From positions 62,001 to 126,000 of the forward strand of contig NZ_LROS01000022.1 of the NCBI RefSeq assembly GCF_001675165.1: a DNA stretch of 64,000 nt, given 5' to 3'. The first letter of the stretch is position 1. Each line of letters opens with the position of its first letter. Shown here piece by piece: positions 47,926 to 56,941 of this stretch. The translations under genes and the position numbers were made by a program. The notes below the pieces were generated by a model. The model did no database searches. It was given only the letters and a program-made list of their open reading frames with translations, and was not told where the DNA came from. The stretch comes from Clostridium ragsdalei P11 (GTDB taxonomy: Bacteria > Bacillota > Clostridia > Clostridiales > Clostridiaceae).

Positions 47926-49233
47926 TTAATCTTTAACAATTTTATCTTCTTCAACAGCTCTATGTTTTATCGGGTCAAGCTTTGCCACTAAGGCTAAAAT
48001 GGAACCTAAAGCACATATACCTGCACATATCCATAATGCATAACCATATGCAGTAGCATTATTTGCACCAGCTTTTAAGCCAGCGTCAACTACAATACCA
48101 GTTATAGTTGGTGCAAGTATTCCAGCAATGGAACCTAGAACTCCTGCAAGACCAGCATAAACACCAGCAAGTGTAGGACAGATAGAAGGTGCTACAGAAA
48201 AATAACCACTCATAGTCAAGCAAAGAAATCCATAGGATAATGATACAGCCGCAATTACAATAGTTGGATTAGTTGCACTGGCACCTAAGAAAATAAGAAC
48301 TGCTGCACCAATCATACCAACTACCTGTACTAGTTTACGTCCAATTTTATCTCCAAATTTATTGGAAGCTGCATCTGCAACAAATCCGCCAATAAAATAA
48401 GTAAAGAACCCTACTATATAAGGAACGGCTCCTGCGCTGATTTTCATACCACGACCAATAATAAAATAATTTGGAAGCCATGTAGTGCAAAAGAAATACA
48501 TATAGGTAGCACATGCATAAGACAAACACATAAACCATACAGCAGGAGTTCTCAAAACATCCGACTTTGTAATGTCTGTGTTCATTACTACTGCTTGAAC
48601 TTTTTCCTTCTGATGAATATAAGCAAGCTCTGCTTTGTTAACTTTCTTATGCTCAGATGGATCAGATTTACCAATTAGCGCCCATATAATACACCATATT
48701 GGGAAGAACAATGCATATACGAAAAATAGCTTTTTCCATCCAATAATTGGGAGTAATGCTGCTGCCAAATATATAGTGATTGCAGAACCTAAAGGACATC
48801 CTGCCTGTACCAAACCACATGCAATACCAGATTCTTTCTTTGGAATCCATCTTCCTAAATTCGACATTGCACCTGGAACAATACATCCCTGTGCGATACC
48901 TTCAAAGACACGAACCAAAATCATAAGTCCAATAGAAATTCCAATGATTGGTGTAAAGAAAGTAAATATTCCAGATAATAGCAGACTTATAATTAATACC
49001 TTGGTAGCTCCGTACTTATCAGCAATAGCACCTGATGGTATCATACTAATCATGTACCCAATAAAAAATGCAGTGGAAGCATATCCAAATTGTGTAGAAG
49101 TCCATCCATACTCCTTCATTATACTAGGTCCAGATACAGAAAATACAGTTCTACCTAAAAACATTACCATATAGGAAAGTGACAATACAACTGCCACTGC
49201 CCAACGTACATTCGTTCTTTTTGAATCACTCAT
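47926..49233 (-). CDS. MFS transporter, anion:cation symporter (ACS) type
   Basis: A 435-aa transporter with 12 helices. The N-terminal signature (RWAVAVVLSLSYMVMFLGRTVFSVSGPSIMKEYGWTSTQFGYASTAFFIGYM) and the RGRADKYG-type loop (GAIADKYGATK) fit the ACS family, which imports organic acids such as hexuronates, galactonate and aromatic acids with protons. AGGAGG precedes the ATG. It is divergent from the LysR gene and followed by the hotdog thioesterase, so it most likely imports the carboxylate handled by the CoA cluster. Confidence 0.88.
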   Translation of the reverse strand: MSDSKRTNVRWAVAVVLSLSYMVMFLGRTVFSVSGPSIMKEYGWTSTQFGYASTAFFIGYMISMIPSGAIADKYGATKVLIISLLLSGIFTFFTPIIGISIGLMILVRVFEGIAQGCIVPGAMSNLGRWIPKKESGIACGLVQAGCPLGSAITIYLAAALLPIIGWKKLFFVYALFFPIWCIIWALIGKSDPSEHKKVNKAELAYIHQKEKVQAVVMNTDITKSDVLRTPAVWFMCLSYACATYMYFFCTTWLPNYFIIGRGMKISAGAVPYIVGFFTYFIGGFVADAASNKFGDKIGRKLVQVVGMIGAAVLIFLGASATNPTIVIAAVSLSYGFLCLTMSGYFSVAPSICPTLAGVYAGLAGVLGSIAGILAPTITGIVVDAGLKAGANNATAYGYALWICAGICALGSILALVAKLDPIKHRAVEEDKIVKD

Positions 49234-49554
49234 AAAAAACCCTCCTAAATTTATTATAGAAATTTTAGTTACTCGTGGAATTTCGAAATGATTGAAAAAT
49301 AAATAGCTTAATATTCTTAAACAGAATATCTCAATTAAAGAACGTTATAAATCTAAAAGTTCTTTCAAAAATAAAAGTTAAATTTTTAATGAAATTTTAA
49401 AAATATCTATATTCTATCATTTTAAGTTCAAAAATTATATATTATTATACAATTTTGTACAAATTTATATAAAATTCTATATTTTTTTATAAATTTATGC
49501 TACAATAACAATGTACACTAAAAAATCTAATATATACTGGTATGGAGGCATAAC
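49234..49554. promoter_or_regulatory. Divergent control region between the MFS and LysR genes
   Basis: 321 bp, extremely AT-rich, no ORF. A -10 candidate TACAAT for the lysR gene is near 49500, with ATTTTGTACAAATTTATATAAAA-type T-N11-A spacing nearby that could hold LysR boxes, but no palindrome is convincing. It is the expected site for LysR control of the transporter. Confidence 0.4.
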
Positions 49555-50454
49555 ATGAACTTAAATCAACTGTATTACTTTAGAAAATTAGCACAATTAC
49601 AACATTTTACACATGCCGCAAAAGAACTATATATAACACAACCAAGTTTAAGCGGGGCGATTTCGTCTTTAGAAGAAGAACTTGGTATAGAATTATTTCA
49701 TAGGCAAGGTCGAAAAATCAAGCTTACAAAATACGGAAAAGTCTTTTATCAATACGTATGCAACTCTTTAGGTGAATTAGAAAAAGGTATTGATTGTTTA
49801 AAAGAATCATCTGGTATTATTGGAGGGATTATTGATATAGGATGCATCCCTACCTTATGTGGGGACTTTTTACCAAATATAGTAAATGGGTATTTAGATA
49901 CTGTGAACTCAAAAACTAAATTTAATATTTTTACCGGCATGACTTTAGATGTTATAGAGGGAATCAAGTCTGAAAAATACGATATCGGTTTCTGTTCCAT
50001 TTTAGAGAATGAGCCTAATATCGAGTTTGTTCCAATTCTTACTCAAGAACTTGTTCTTGTTGTAAACGATAAACATCCATTGGCAAAAGAAAAAATCATT
50101 GGTCTACAAGATATCGGCGACTATCCATTAATCACATATCGACAAAGTTTGCCTATTGGTAAAACTATAACGGAACTCTTAAAACCCTACAACCTTCATG
50201 TAAGTTATGATTTTGACGATGAAATAACTATTGGTGGAATGGTATGTTCAACAAATGTGGCTGCTATTACTGCGCGTACTTCTTTTTTACTCCAATTTCA
50301 TAAGTTAAAAATTATAAAACTAGATACACCAAATAATACACGTACAGTATATATGGCGTATAATAATAATATTTACCACACCATGGCTGTAAAAATGTTT
50401 GCAGACTATATGATTAAAAAAAGCAAAATTCGTAAAATTAAGACTGCCAATTAG
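49555..50454 (+). CDS. LysR-family regulator of the CoA-ester cluster
   Basis: A 299-aa LysR protein. The HTH is LNQLYYFRKLAQLQHFTHAAKELYITQPSLSGAISSLEEELG at the N-terminus and the effector-binding domain follows from residue 90, resembling CynR/CysL-type members. GGAGG precedes the ATG. It diverges from the MFS gene and its last 17 bp overlap, tail to tail, the end of the minus-strand operon (desulfoferrodoxin-like gene). It is therefore embedded between both halves of the cluster and is the likely regulator of both. Confidence 0.9.
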   Translation: MNLNQLYYFRKLAQLQHFTHAAKELYITQPSLSGAISSLEEELGIELFHRQGRKIKLTKYGKVFYQYVCNSLGELEKGIDCLKESSGIIGGIIDIGCIPTLCGDFLPNIVNGYLDTVNSKTKFNIFTGMTLDVIEGIKSEKYDIGFCSILENEPNIEFVPILTQELVLVVNDKHPLAKEKIIGLQDIGDYPLITYRQSLPIGKTITELLKPYNLHVSYDFDDEITIGGMVCSTNVAAITARTSFLLQFHKLKIIKLDTPNNTRTVYMAYNNNIYHTMAVKMFADYMIKKSKIRKIKTAN

Positions 50455-50965
50455 CATGCATTCTCTCTAAAGGGATTTTAACAATTGCTTTATCTTTTAT
50501 ATATGCATAAATTTCAAATCCCCTTTTACATCTAAAAGTACATTCAAGGCATGGATCTTCGTCACAGTAAACATAAGAATCTTCATCTGCTAAAGCAAAT
50601 ACAAAAGATGTCTTTTTAGGATTTGTCACATATTTTAACTGTCCTCCTGTAAATGTTCTAAGATAAATCCATTCGAGAGAAGTGGTTTCATTCTTTATTT
50701 TCCAAAAAACTTCTACCACATTTTCATTGTATCCTCCTGTAATTTTGTAATCAATAATTATATCATCTGAAATCTCTGATGGATCTTTTGTAGAAAGCAT
50801 CTCCATTTTTTCATCACAACACATTGGAGAAATTTCTTTCCTCATACTTGTTAGTTGAAAAACGCTACCACAATGTTTACAATGATAAAATATTAACTTG
50901 GGGCACACAACCCTTGGTTTTGTTGTTTCTCTTGATCTTCTTGGACCAAATTCTCGCCCTTCCAA
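50438..50965 (-). CDS. Desulfoferrodoxin-like protein with altered metal sites
   Basis: A 175-aa protein. CKHCG, then MCCDEKM 16 residues after the second Cys, reproduces the desulforedoxin Fe(Cys)4 site. The following domain (IDYKITGGYNENVVEVFWKI, LEWIYLRTFTGGQLKY) follows the superoxide reductase fold, but the His ligands of the SOR iron are not there. Instead the C-terminus has four Cys in YCDEDPCLECTFRC. The TTG start at 50965 has the perfect site AGGAGGA, so the gene truly overlaps the CoA ligase gene by 73 bp. Last gene of the operon; a redox or scaffolding role is inferred. Confidence 0.7.
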   Translation of the reverse strand: MEGREFGPRRSRETTKPRVVCPKLIFYHCKHCGSVFQLTSMRKEISPMCCDEKMEMLSTKDPSEISDDIIIDYKITGGYNENVVEVFWKIKNETTSLEWIYLRTFTGGQLKYVTNPKKTSFVFALADEDSYVYCDEDPCLECTFRCKRGFEIYAYIKDKAIVKIPLERMHANWQS

Positions 50966-52611
50966 CTTGACTCCTCCTGTCTACCCATACGAACTTTCAA
51001 ATCCTTTGCCAATAAATTTTTTTTCACCTTACCACTATCAGTTCTCGGAATTTTATCTATAATCTCCAGATGTTCTGGCCAATACCGTTTTGGAATCTTT
51101 TCTTTCCTCATATACTCTAAAAGTTCTCCTAATTCCAGAAAATGAACTCCTTTTTCTAATACAACATAAGCGCAAATTCGTTCACCAAGACGCTTATCAG
51201 GCATTCCAATAACTGCCTCATCCTTAATTAGCGGAAATTTTGAAATATACTGACTTATATGATTTGAGTTGAGGTTTTCACCGCCCCTAACAATTATGTC
51301 TTTCTTTCGTCCAATGATATTAATATTTCCACTTGTATCGCTTACACATAGATCTCCACTATAAAACCATCCTTCATCATCCAGTACCTTATTTGTAGCT
51401 GATTTATCACCTATATATCCTACAAATACATTTGGACCTCTTGATGCTTCTTCCCCTAGATTTCCAGGTAGTATTTCTTTTCTATTTTCATCTACAATTC
51501 GAATTTCTACCCCTTCCATAGGCCTTCCTGCAGTACCAAATGTTAACTCAATATTTTCATCAGGTCTTACAAATACATGTGGAACACTTTCTGTAGATCC
51601 ATAAACTTCACATATCTTTATTCCATATTCATAGGCTTGCCTTGCCATTTCTTCCGGTACCACAGCCCCACCACAAAGATAAAATTTTAACGAACTAAGG
51701 TAAAGTTTATCCTCTCTAATATTCTTTAAAATATCATATATAAATGGTGTAGCTCCCATTGACCAGGTGCATTTTTCTCTATTCATAAGGTTTATTGCTT
51801 TTCTACTTTTAAACTTTTGCTGTAAAACCACTTTTGATCCCATGAGCATAGGTGCAATAATTCCATGGTGAAACCCAGTTGCATGATTTAAAGGCGCCGG
51901 CATAAACATGATATCATCTTTTGTAAGACCAAGTTCCTTACTAAAGTATTTCTCACTAAATATTATGTTGTTATGCGTCATCATAGCCCCCTTTGCACAT
52001 CCAGTAGTGCCAGATGTACAAAGAACAGCTGCAACATCATTACTATTAACTCTTACTTCATCTTTTAACTTTATTGGAAAATATGATGATAATATTTGTG
52101 TCAAAGTAGCGATGCTGCTTTCTTTTTCCTTTAGGTTGTCAAGTAATACAATGTGTTTTAAACTTTTTACGTCCTTTTCGACTGATAGAATCAATTTTTC
52201 ATAATTTGTCTTGTTGTAATATGTAGGACAGAGAAAAACTCTACTTTTACATAAATTTAAGAGATACGAAACTTCTCGACCACTATAGCACATACCAATT
52301 GGGTTAACAACAGCTCCCACCTTCATGCATGCAATAGTAACAATTACAAATTCACTCCATATTGGTATTTGAAAAGAAATAACATCTAGAGGCTTTACTC
52401 CAATACTGAGAAAATAGGAAGCAATAATACCTGCTTTTTCATCTAATTGTCCATAGGTATAGCGGTATCCTCTATCATCTACTACAAATTCCTTATCTCT
52501 ATACCTTTTTACCGACGTATTCCAGTAATCTAAGAGTGTTTTTTTACCCCAATAGCCCATTTTTTCATACAATTTTTTTTGGCTATCATTTATTTTAATT
52601 TCATCCATCAC
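50893..52611 (-). CDS. Acyl-CoA ligase (AMP-forming)
   Basis: A 572-aa ANL-superfamily ligase. AAVLCTSGTTGCAKGAMMTHNN is the P-loop, YGSTESVPHVF is A5, EGWFYSGDLCVSD is A7, and the C-terminal catalytic Lys lies in IPRTDSGKVKKNLL. The closest types are CaiC and cyclohexanecarboxylate/caffeate-CoA ligases. It activates the incoming acid with ATP and CoA. GTG at 52611 (AAGGAG seven bases upstream) or ATG at 52608 may start it. Its last 73 bp, which encode a Gln/Glu-rich tail, overlap the next gene. Confidence 0.88.
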   Translation of the reverse strand: MMDEIKINDSQKKLYEKMGYWGKKTLLDYWNTSVKRYRDKEFVVDDRGYRYTYGQLDEKAGIIASYFLSIGVKPLDVISFQIPIWSEFVIVTIACMKVGAVVNPIGMCYSGREVSYLLNLCKSRVFLCPTYYNKTNYEKLILSVEKDVKSLKHIVLLDNLKEKESSIATLTQILSSYFPIKLKDEVRVNSNDVAAVLCTSGTTGCAKGAMMTHNNIIFSEKYFSKELGLTKDDIMFMPAPLNHATGFHHGIIAPMLMGSKVVLQQKFKSRKAINLMNREKCTWSMGATPFIYDILKNIREDKLYLSSLKFYLCGGAVVPEEMARQAYEYGIKICEVYGSTESVPHVFVRPDENIELTFGTAGRPMEGVEIRIVDENRKEILPGNLGEEASRGPNVFVGYIGDKSATNKVLDDEGWFYSGDLCVSDTSGNINIIGRKKDIIVRGGENLNSNHISQYISKFPLIKDEAVIGMPDKRLGERICAYVVLEKGVHFLELGELLEYMRKEKIPKRYWPEHLEIIDKIPRTDSGKVKKNLLAKDLKVRMGRQEESSWKGENLVQEDQEKQQNQGLCAPS

Positions 52612-52639
52612 GTCATATCTCCTTATAAAAAGAACACAA

Positions 52640-53650
52640 TTAAAGATTTTTTACTGAACTAATTTCCTTTATAAGTGCTGGAACGACTTCAAATAGGTCT
52701 CCTACTATACAATAATCTGCTACTTCAAATATTGGTGCAGTTTCATCTTTATTAATTGCAATAATTGTATCTGAAGAGCTCATTCCAGCTAAATGCTGCA
52801 CGGCACCGGAAATTCCACATGCAATATATACTTTTGGAGAAACTGTTTTACCTGTCTGCCCTACCTGCTTTGTCTGTGGAATCCATCCAGAATCTACAGC
52901 AGCTCTTGATGCTCCAACTGTTCCGCCAAGTAAATCTGCAAGCTCTTGTAACATCTTAAAGTTTTCTCCATTTTTCATTCCTCTACCGCCGGATACTATA
53001 TATTCTGCCTCTTCAAGTTTAACACCAGAATCTTCTTGGGCTTTAATAAAGTCAACTACTTTTGTTAAAATAGAATCTTTGTCTATATTAATAGTCTCTT
53101 TAATAATTTCTGGACGGTTATTTTCATTTTCCTGTGGTTTCTTAAAGGCACCAGGTCTTACAGTTCCCATCTGTGGTCTGGTATCACTGCAAAGTATCTG
53201 TGCATAGAGATTGCCTCCAAAAGCAGGTCTTTCCCATACAACATTTCCAGTATCCTCTTCTACACTTAAAGCAGTACAATCTGCAGTAAGACCTGTTCTC
53301 AAGCTAACTGCAATTTTAGAACCAAGTTCTCTGCCCCTTATAGTGGCACCTATTAAAATGGTATTTGGGTTATACTTGTGACAGAGTTTTAAAAATGCAT
53401 CTCCATATACATCTGAAGAATAATTTTTATATTCTTCTCCCTGTACAACATAAACTTTATCTGCTCCATGACTGCTTGCACCCTTAACTGCATCTTCTAC
53501 ATCACTGCCTATTACTACGGCACATAATTTCTGCTTTAGGCCATCTGCTAAAATTCTACCTTGTCCCAGCAGTTCAAAACCAACGTTCTTTGGTTGTCCC
53601 TGAAAGCATTCTATAAATACCCATACGTCTTTATACTCATCGAAATTCAT
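52640..53650 (-). CDS. etfA: Electron transfer flavoprotein alpha subunit
   Basis: A 336-aa EtfA. The C-terminal FAD domain shows VSGGRGMKNGENF, LGGTVGASRAAVDSGWIPQTKQVGQTGKTVSPKVYIACGISGAVQHLAGM and FEVADYCIVGD. No N-terminal ferredoxin domain is fused, unlike the caffeyl-CoA reductase EtfA of Acetobacterium. The TTG at 53656 is too near the ribosome site; ATG at 53650 (eight bases after GGAGG) is used. Encoded with EtfB 15 bp upstream; the pair serves the adjacent acyl-CoA dehydrogenases. Confidence 0.95.
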   Translation of the reverse strand: MNFDEYKDVWVFIECFQGQPKNVGFELLGQGRILADGLKQKLCAVVIGSDVEDAVKGASSHGADKVYVVQGEEYKNYSSDVYGDAFLKLCHKYNPNTILIGATIRGRELGSKIAVSLRTGLTADCTALSVEEDTGNVVWERPAFGGNLYAQILCSDTRPQMGTVRPGAFKKPQENENNRPEIIKETINIDKDSILTKVVDFIKAQEDSGVKLEEAEYIVSGGRGMKNGENFKMLQELADLLGGTVGASRAAVDSGWIPQTKQVGQTGKTVSPKVYIACGISGAVQHLAGMSSSDTIIAINKDETAPIFEVADYCIVGDLFEVVPALIKEISSVKNL

Positions 53651-53665
53651 AACCAAAGCCTCCCC

Positions 53666-54454
53666 TTAAACTAATTTTGCTTCTAATAGCTTGCCAACTA
53701 ACTCTTTTGCTGTTTTTTCAGGATTTACAACTTTCATTACCTCACCACTTGCCTGACGTTTTGGTGTAAAAGTTGCTTTTACTCTTGTTGGTGAACCTTT
53801 AAGACCTATTTTGGTAGTATCTATATCCTTAATATCATCTAAATGAATTTCTCCTATTTCTGCCTTTAAAGAATCAATTTTTCCCTTAATAGTTGCATAT
53901 CTTGGTTTATTGCTTTCTTTTGTCAAAGTACATAAAACAGGAAGTTTTGTTTCAACTATTTCAGCACCTTCTTCTACCTGACGCTTTACTACACACTTTT
54001 GGCCTTCCATTTTAATATCAAGCACATAGCTTAATCTGGAAATTTTCAAATGCTCTGCAATACTTGAACCTGTCTGTCCTGTATCTCCATCAATTGCCTG
54101 TTTACCTACAAGTACAAAATCAAATGGCCCTACTTTTTCAATTGCCTTTGATAAAATATAGCTAGTTGCATAGGTATCAGATCCTCCAAAAGCTCTATCT
54201 GTTACTAAGTACGCTTTATCTGCGCCCATGGAAAGAGCTTCTCTTAAAACTTCTTTTGCGTTATCAGGTCCCATGGAAAGTGCAGTTACAGTACCTCCAT
54301 ATTGATCTTTTAAACGAAGTGCCTGTTCTAGTGCATTTTTATCAAATGGATTTAGAATGCTTGGAACGCCTTTTCGAATCAATGTATTTTTAACTGGATC
54401 AATTTTAATTTCTGTTGTATCAGGAACCTGTTTTATACAAACAACGATGTTCAT
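53666..54454 (-). CDS. etfB: Electron transfer flavoprotein beta subunit
   Basis: A 262-aa EtfB with CIKQVPDTTEIKIDPVKNTLIRKGVPSILNPFDKNALEQAL, the form typical of clostridial Etf that belongs to or resembles the flavin-bifurcating group, and the GKQAIDGDTGQTGSSIAEHL AMP/FAD-binding segment. In that group, EtfBA oxidises NADH, passing one electron to ferredoxin and one to an acyl-CoA dehydrogenase; whether this pair bifurcates is inference. GGGGGG precedes the ATG. 12 bp after the acyl-CoA dehydrogenase gene. Confidence 0.95.
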   Translation of the reverse strand: MNIVVCIKQVPDTTEIKIDPVKNTLIRKGVPSILNPFDKNALEQALRLKDQYGGTVTALSMGPDNAKEVLREALSMGADKAYLVTDRAFGGSDTYATSYILSKAIEKVGPFDFVLVGKQAIDGDTGQTGSSIAEHLKISRLSYVLDIKMEGQKCVVKRQVEEGAEIVETKLPVLCTLTKESNKPRYATIKGKIDSLKAEIGEIHLDDIKDIDTTKIGLKGSPTRVKATFTPKRQASGEVMKVVNPEKTAKELVGKLLEAKLV

Positions 54455-54466
54455 TTCTCTTCCCCC

Positions 54467-55609
54467 CTACTTATATTCCTTTTCTAATGCACCGGCTATT
54501 GTCATTCTTTGAATCTGATTAGCTCCTTCAAAAATCTGGAACACTTTGCAGTCTCTCATAAGCTTCTCAACTGGATATTCCTTGCTGTATCCATATCCAC
54601 CGAAAATTTGAACTGCATTTGACGTAACTTCCTGTGCACAATCAGATACGAATGCTTTAGTAATGGCACCTTCTTTACGAACAAGATTTCCATTATCCAT
54701 TAACTTCATAGTATTATTTACAAGTGCTCTGGAAGCTTCTACTTTTATTGCCATATCTGCAAGCATCTGTTGTACCATTTGGAATTTAATTATAGGCTTG
54801 CCAAACTGCTTTCTTTCTTTTGCATACTTTACAGATTCATCCAAAGCCCTCTGCATAATACCTACTGCTAATGTAGCAACAAAAGCTCTAGATAAGTTAA
54901 GAGAATTTAATGCAAGTTTAAATCCTGATCCTTCCTCTCCAAGCATATTAGAAGCTGGAACTCTTACATTTTCAAAAGTAACATCTGTAGTATTTGATAA
55001 ACGAAGACCCATTTTGTCTTCATGTTTTCCAATAGTAATTCCTGGTGTATTTCCATCTATTATAAAAGCTGAAATACCTTTATTGCCTGCTTCAGGATTT
55101 GTTTTAAAGATTCCTACAAACACAGAAGCCAGTGCACCATTAGTGATAAACGTTTTTGTTGCGTTCAATATATATTCATCACCATCTTTTACAGCTGTTC
55201 CTCTCATTCCTGCAGGATCAGAACCTGCATTTGGCTCTGTAAGAGCGAAACCCGCAAAATTTCCTTTTCCAATTATATCTGCAAAATATTTACCCTGCTC
55301 TTTGGTACCAGAAAGAATAACATTTCTTAAAGCAACAAATGTAGTAACAAGTGTAATTGCATATCCTGCATCTACCTTTGCAAGCTCTTCAAAAATCATG
55401 GCTGTAGTTTCGTAGCTAAGTCCAGTTCCACCATATTCTTCTGGAATTTCAAGCATATGAAGTCCCATATCAAAGGCATACTTAAACAATTCTCTTGGAC
55501 ATTCGCCCTTTTCATCCAGCTCCTGAACATGTGGTTTGATTTCATTTTCTGCCATTTCTTTTACAAGAGCAATTAATTCCTTTTGTTCCTTTGTATATAA
55601 TAAGCTCAT
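54467..55609 (-). CDS. Acyl-CoA dehydrogenase / enoyl-CoA reductase (canonical type)
   Basis: A 380-aa acyl-CoA dehydrogenase of butyryl-CoA dehydrogenase type. FAD/substrate motifs are FALTEPNAGSDPAGMRGTAV and TFITNGALASVFVG, and the catalytic base is in VFQIFEGANQIQRM. QIFGGYGYSKEYPVEKLMRDCK is standard. AGGAGG precedes the ATG. It lies directly before etfBA, the arrangement for electron exchange with Etf. In an anaerobe it most likely works as an enoyl-CoA reductase. The chain or ring it acts on is not evident. Confidence 0.92.
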   Translation of the reverse strand: MSLLYTKEQKELIALVKEMAENEIKPHVQELDEKGECPRELFKYAFDMGLHMLEIPEEYGGTGLSYETTAMIFEELAKVDAGYAITLVTTFVALRNVILSGTKEQGKYFADIIGKGNFAGFALTEPNAGSDPAGMRGTAVKDGDEYILNATKTFITNGALASVFVGIFKTNPEAGNKGISAFIIDGNTPGITIGKHEDKMGLRLSNTTDVTFENVRVPASNMLGEEGSGFKLALNSLNLSRAFVATLAVGIMQRALDESVKYAKERKQFGKPIIKFQMVQQMLADMAIKVEASRALVNNTMKLMDNGNLVRKEGAITKAFVSDCAQEVTSNAVQIFGGYGYSKEYPVEKLMRDCKVFQIFEGANQIQRMTIAGALEKEYK

Positions 55610-55627
55610 TAATTTTAACCCTCCTCA

Positions 55628-56851
55628 TTATTTTTTAAGCAGTTTCAATCCAGCTACAGCTCCTTCGTTTATGTATTCTTTAACCTCACTGCTGCTGTAA
55701 CCCAATTCTTTCATGATTTGCTCTGTATGTGCACCTTGAGGTTTACAAGTTTTTATTATAGGTTCTGACATAGAACCAAATGAAATTGGATTAGTAGGAA
55801 CCATTCTTTTTCCTGAAGGGTAATCTACCTTAGTTAAGATATTGTTTGCCCAAACCTGCTCATCTTTATAAACATCCAAAGGCTCATTTGCTGCTTCACA
55901 CGGCAACTCATTGTCAGCAAGCATTTTCAGCAAGTCATCCCTATTAATCTTAGAAATAGCTTCATCAAGCATATCTACTACTTCATGATTTAATTTTTCA
56001 GCATTTATCTTTGCGCAGTTATTGTATTTGGTATTTCCTACTATATTTTTAATACCCAATAAAGTCATAATCTTATCATAATCTCTGTCATATTCAGGAC
56101 AGCACATTACAACCCACTTATTATCCTTAGTACGATAACAATTATTAAATGGATTTGGAACTTCTTTTCGGCTCTTTGGATATTTATTTCCATATTGTGC
56201 TGAAATCATGGCAACACTTAACATAAATGATGCAGCATGCTGAAGACTTACAGTTATCTTATCTCCTTTTCCTGTCCTTTCTCTATTAAACAAAGCTCCG
56301 CATATACCAGATAAAAGACATATTGAAACCTGAAAATCTCCATAACCATTAGGTGGATTCATTGGAGAACCACCTTTATCTACTGTTGTGCCTAAGACGC
56401 CTCCTCTTGCCATATAGCAAGTAGCATCAAAACCCGGCCTATCTTTTGCAGGTCCTTTTTCTCCGTAACCTAAAACCTGTGCAAAAATAAGTTTTGGGAA
56501 TTTTTCTTTCAAAGTATCATAATCCATACCTAGTTTTACAAGTGATTTTGTCCTTGTATTTGTAATAAATACATCTGCCTTTTCTAACAATTTATAAGCA
56601 ACTTCTCGTCCACGTTCTGTTTTTAAATTTATAGTGATAAATCTCTTATCCATGTTTGCAACATCAAAAGGCAAGTTTTCTTCATCACTGAAAGGCATAT
56701 TAAATACTGAACCCTGCTCTCTTGCGGGATCTCCTTTAGGGGCTTCAATTTTAATTAAATCAGCGCCCCACTCTCCCATAACTCTAGCAGTAGTAGGAGC
56801 TGCTAAATATGTGGTTAAATCTACTACCTTAATCCCTTTTAAAGGTTCCAT
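55628..56851 (-). CDS. Class III CoA-transferase (CaiB/BaiF family)
   Basis: A 407-aa CaiB/FldA-type CoA transferase. PLKGIKVVDLTTYLAAPTTARVMGEWGADLIKIEAPKGDPAR opens it; NMDKRFITINLKTERGREV contains the catalytic Asp region (ANMDKR), and GFDATCYMARGGVLG follows. It would move CoA from the reduced product to the next substrate molecule, so ATP is needed only for priming by the ligase. AGGAGG precedes the ATG. It sits between the two acyl-CoA dehydrogenase genes. Confidence 0.93.
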   Translation of the reverse strand: MEPLKGIKVVDLTTYLAAPTTARVMGEWGADLIKIEAPKGDPAREQGSVFNMPFSDEENLPFDVANMDKRFITINLKTERGREVAYKLLEKADVFITNTRTKSLVKLGMDYDTLKEKFPKLIFAQVLGYGEKGPAKDRPGFDATCYMARGGVLGTTVDKGGSPMNPPNGYGDFQVSICLLSGICGALFNRERTGKGDKITVSLQHAASFMLSVAMISAQYGNKYPKSRKEVPNPFNNCYRTKDNKWVVMCCPEYDRDYDKIMTLLGIKNIVGNTKYNNCAKINAEKLNHEVVDMLDEAISKINRDDLLKMLADNELPCEAANEPLDVYKDEQVWANNILTKVDYPSGKRMVPTNPISFGSMSEPIIKTCKPQGAHTEQIMKELGYSSSEVKEYINEGAVAGLKLLKK

Positions 56852-56941
56852 TTTTATCCTCCTGTTCTTATATTTTATTTATAGCCTTTTGAAAACTTCA
56901 AAAGGCTATAATATAAAATAATAACTATTTCAAGTAAAAAA

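Noticed and set aside
48635-49174. 179-aa open frame on the plus strand
   Set aside because: Antisense to the MFS transporter gene with no ribosome site; a shadow of the transporter frame.
54663-55415. 250-aa open frame on the plus strand
   Set aside because: It lies wholly antisense to the acyl-CoA dehydrogenase gene, whose protein is highly conserved. No ribosome site and no recognisable protein; an effect of codon bias.
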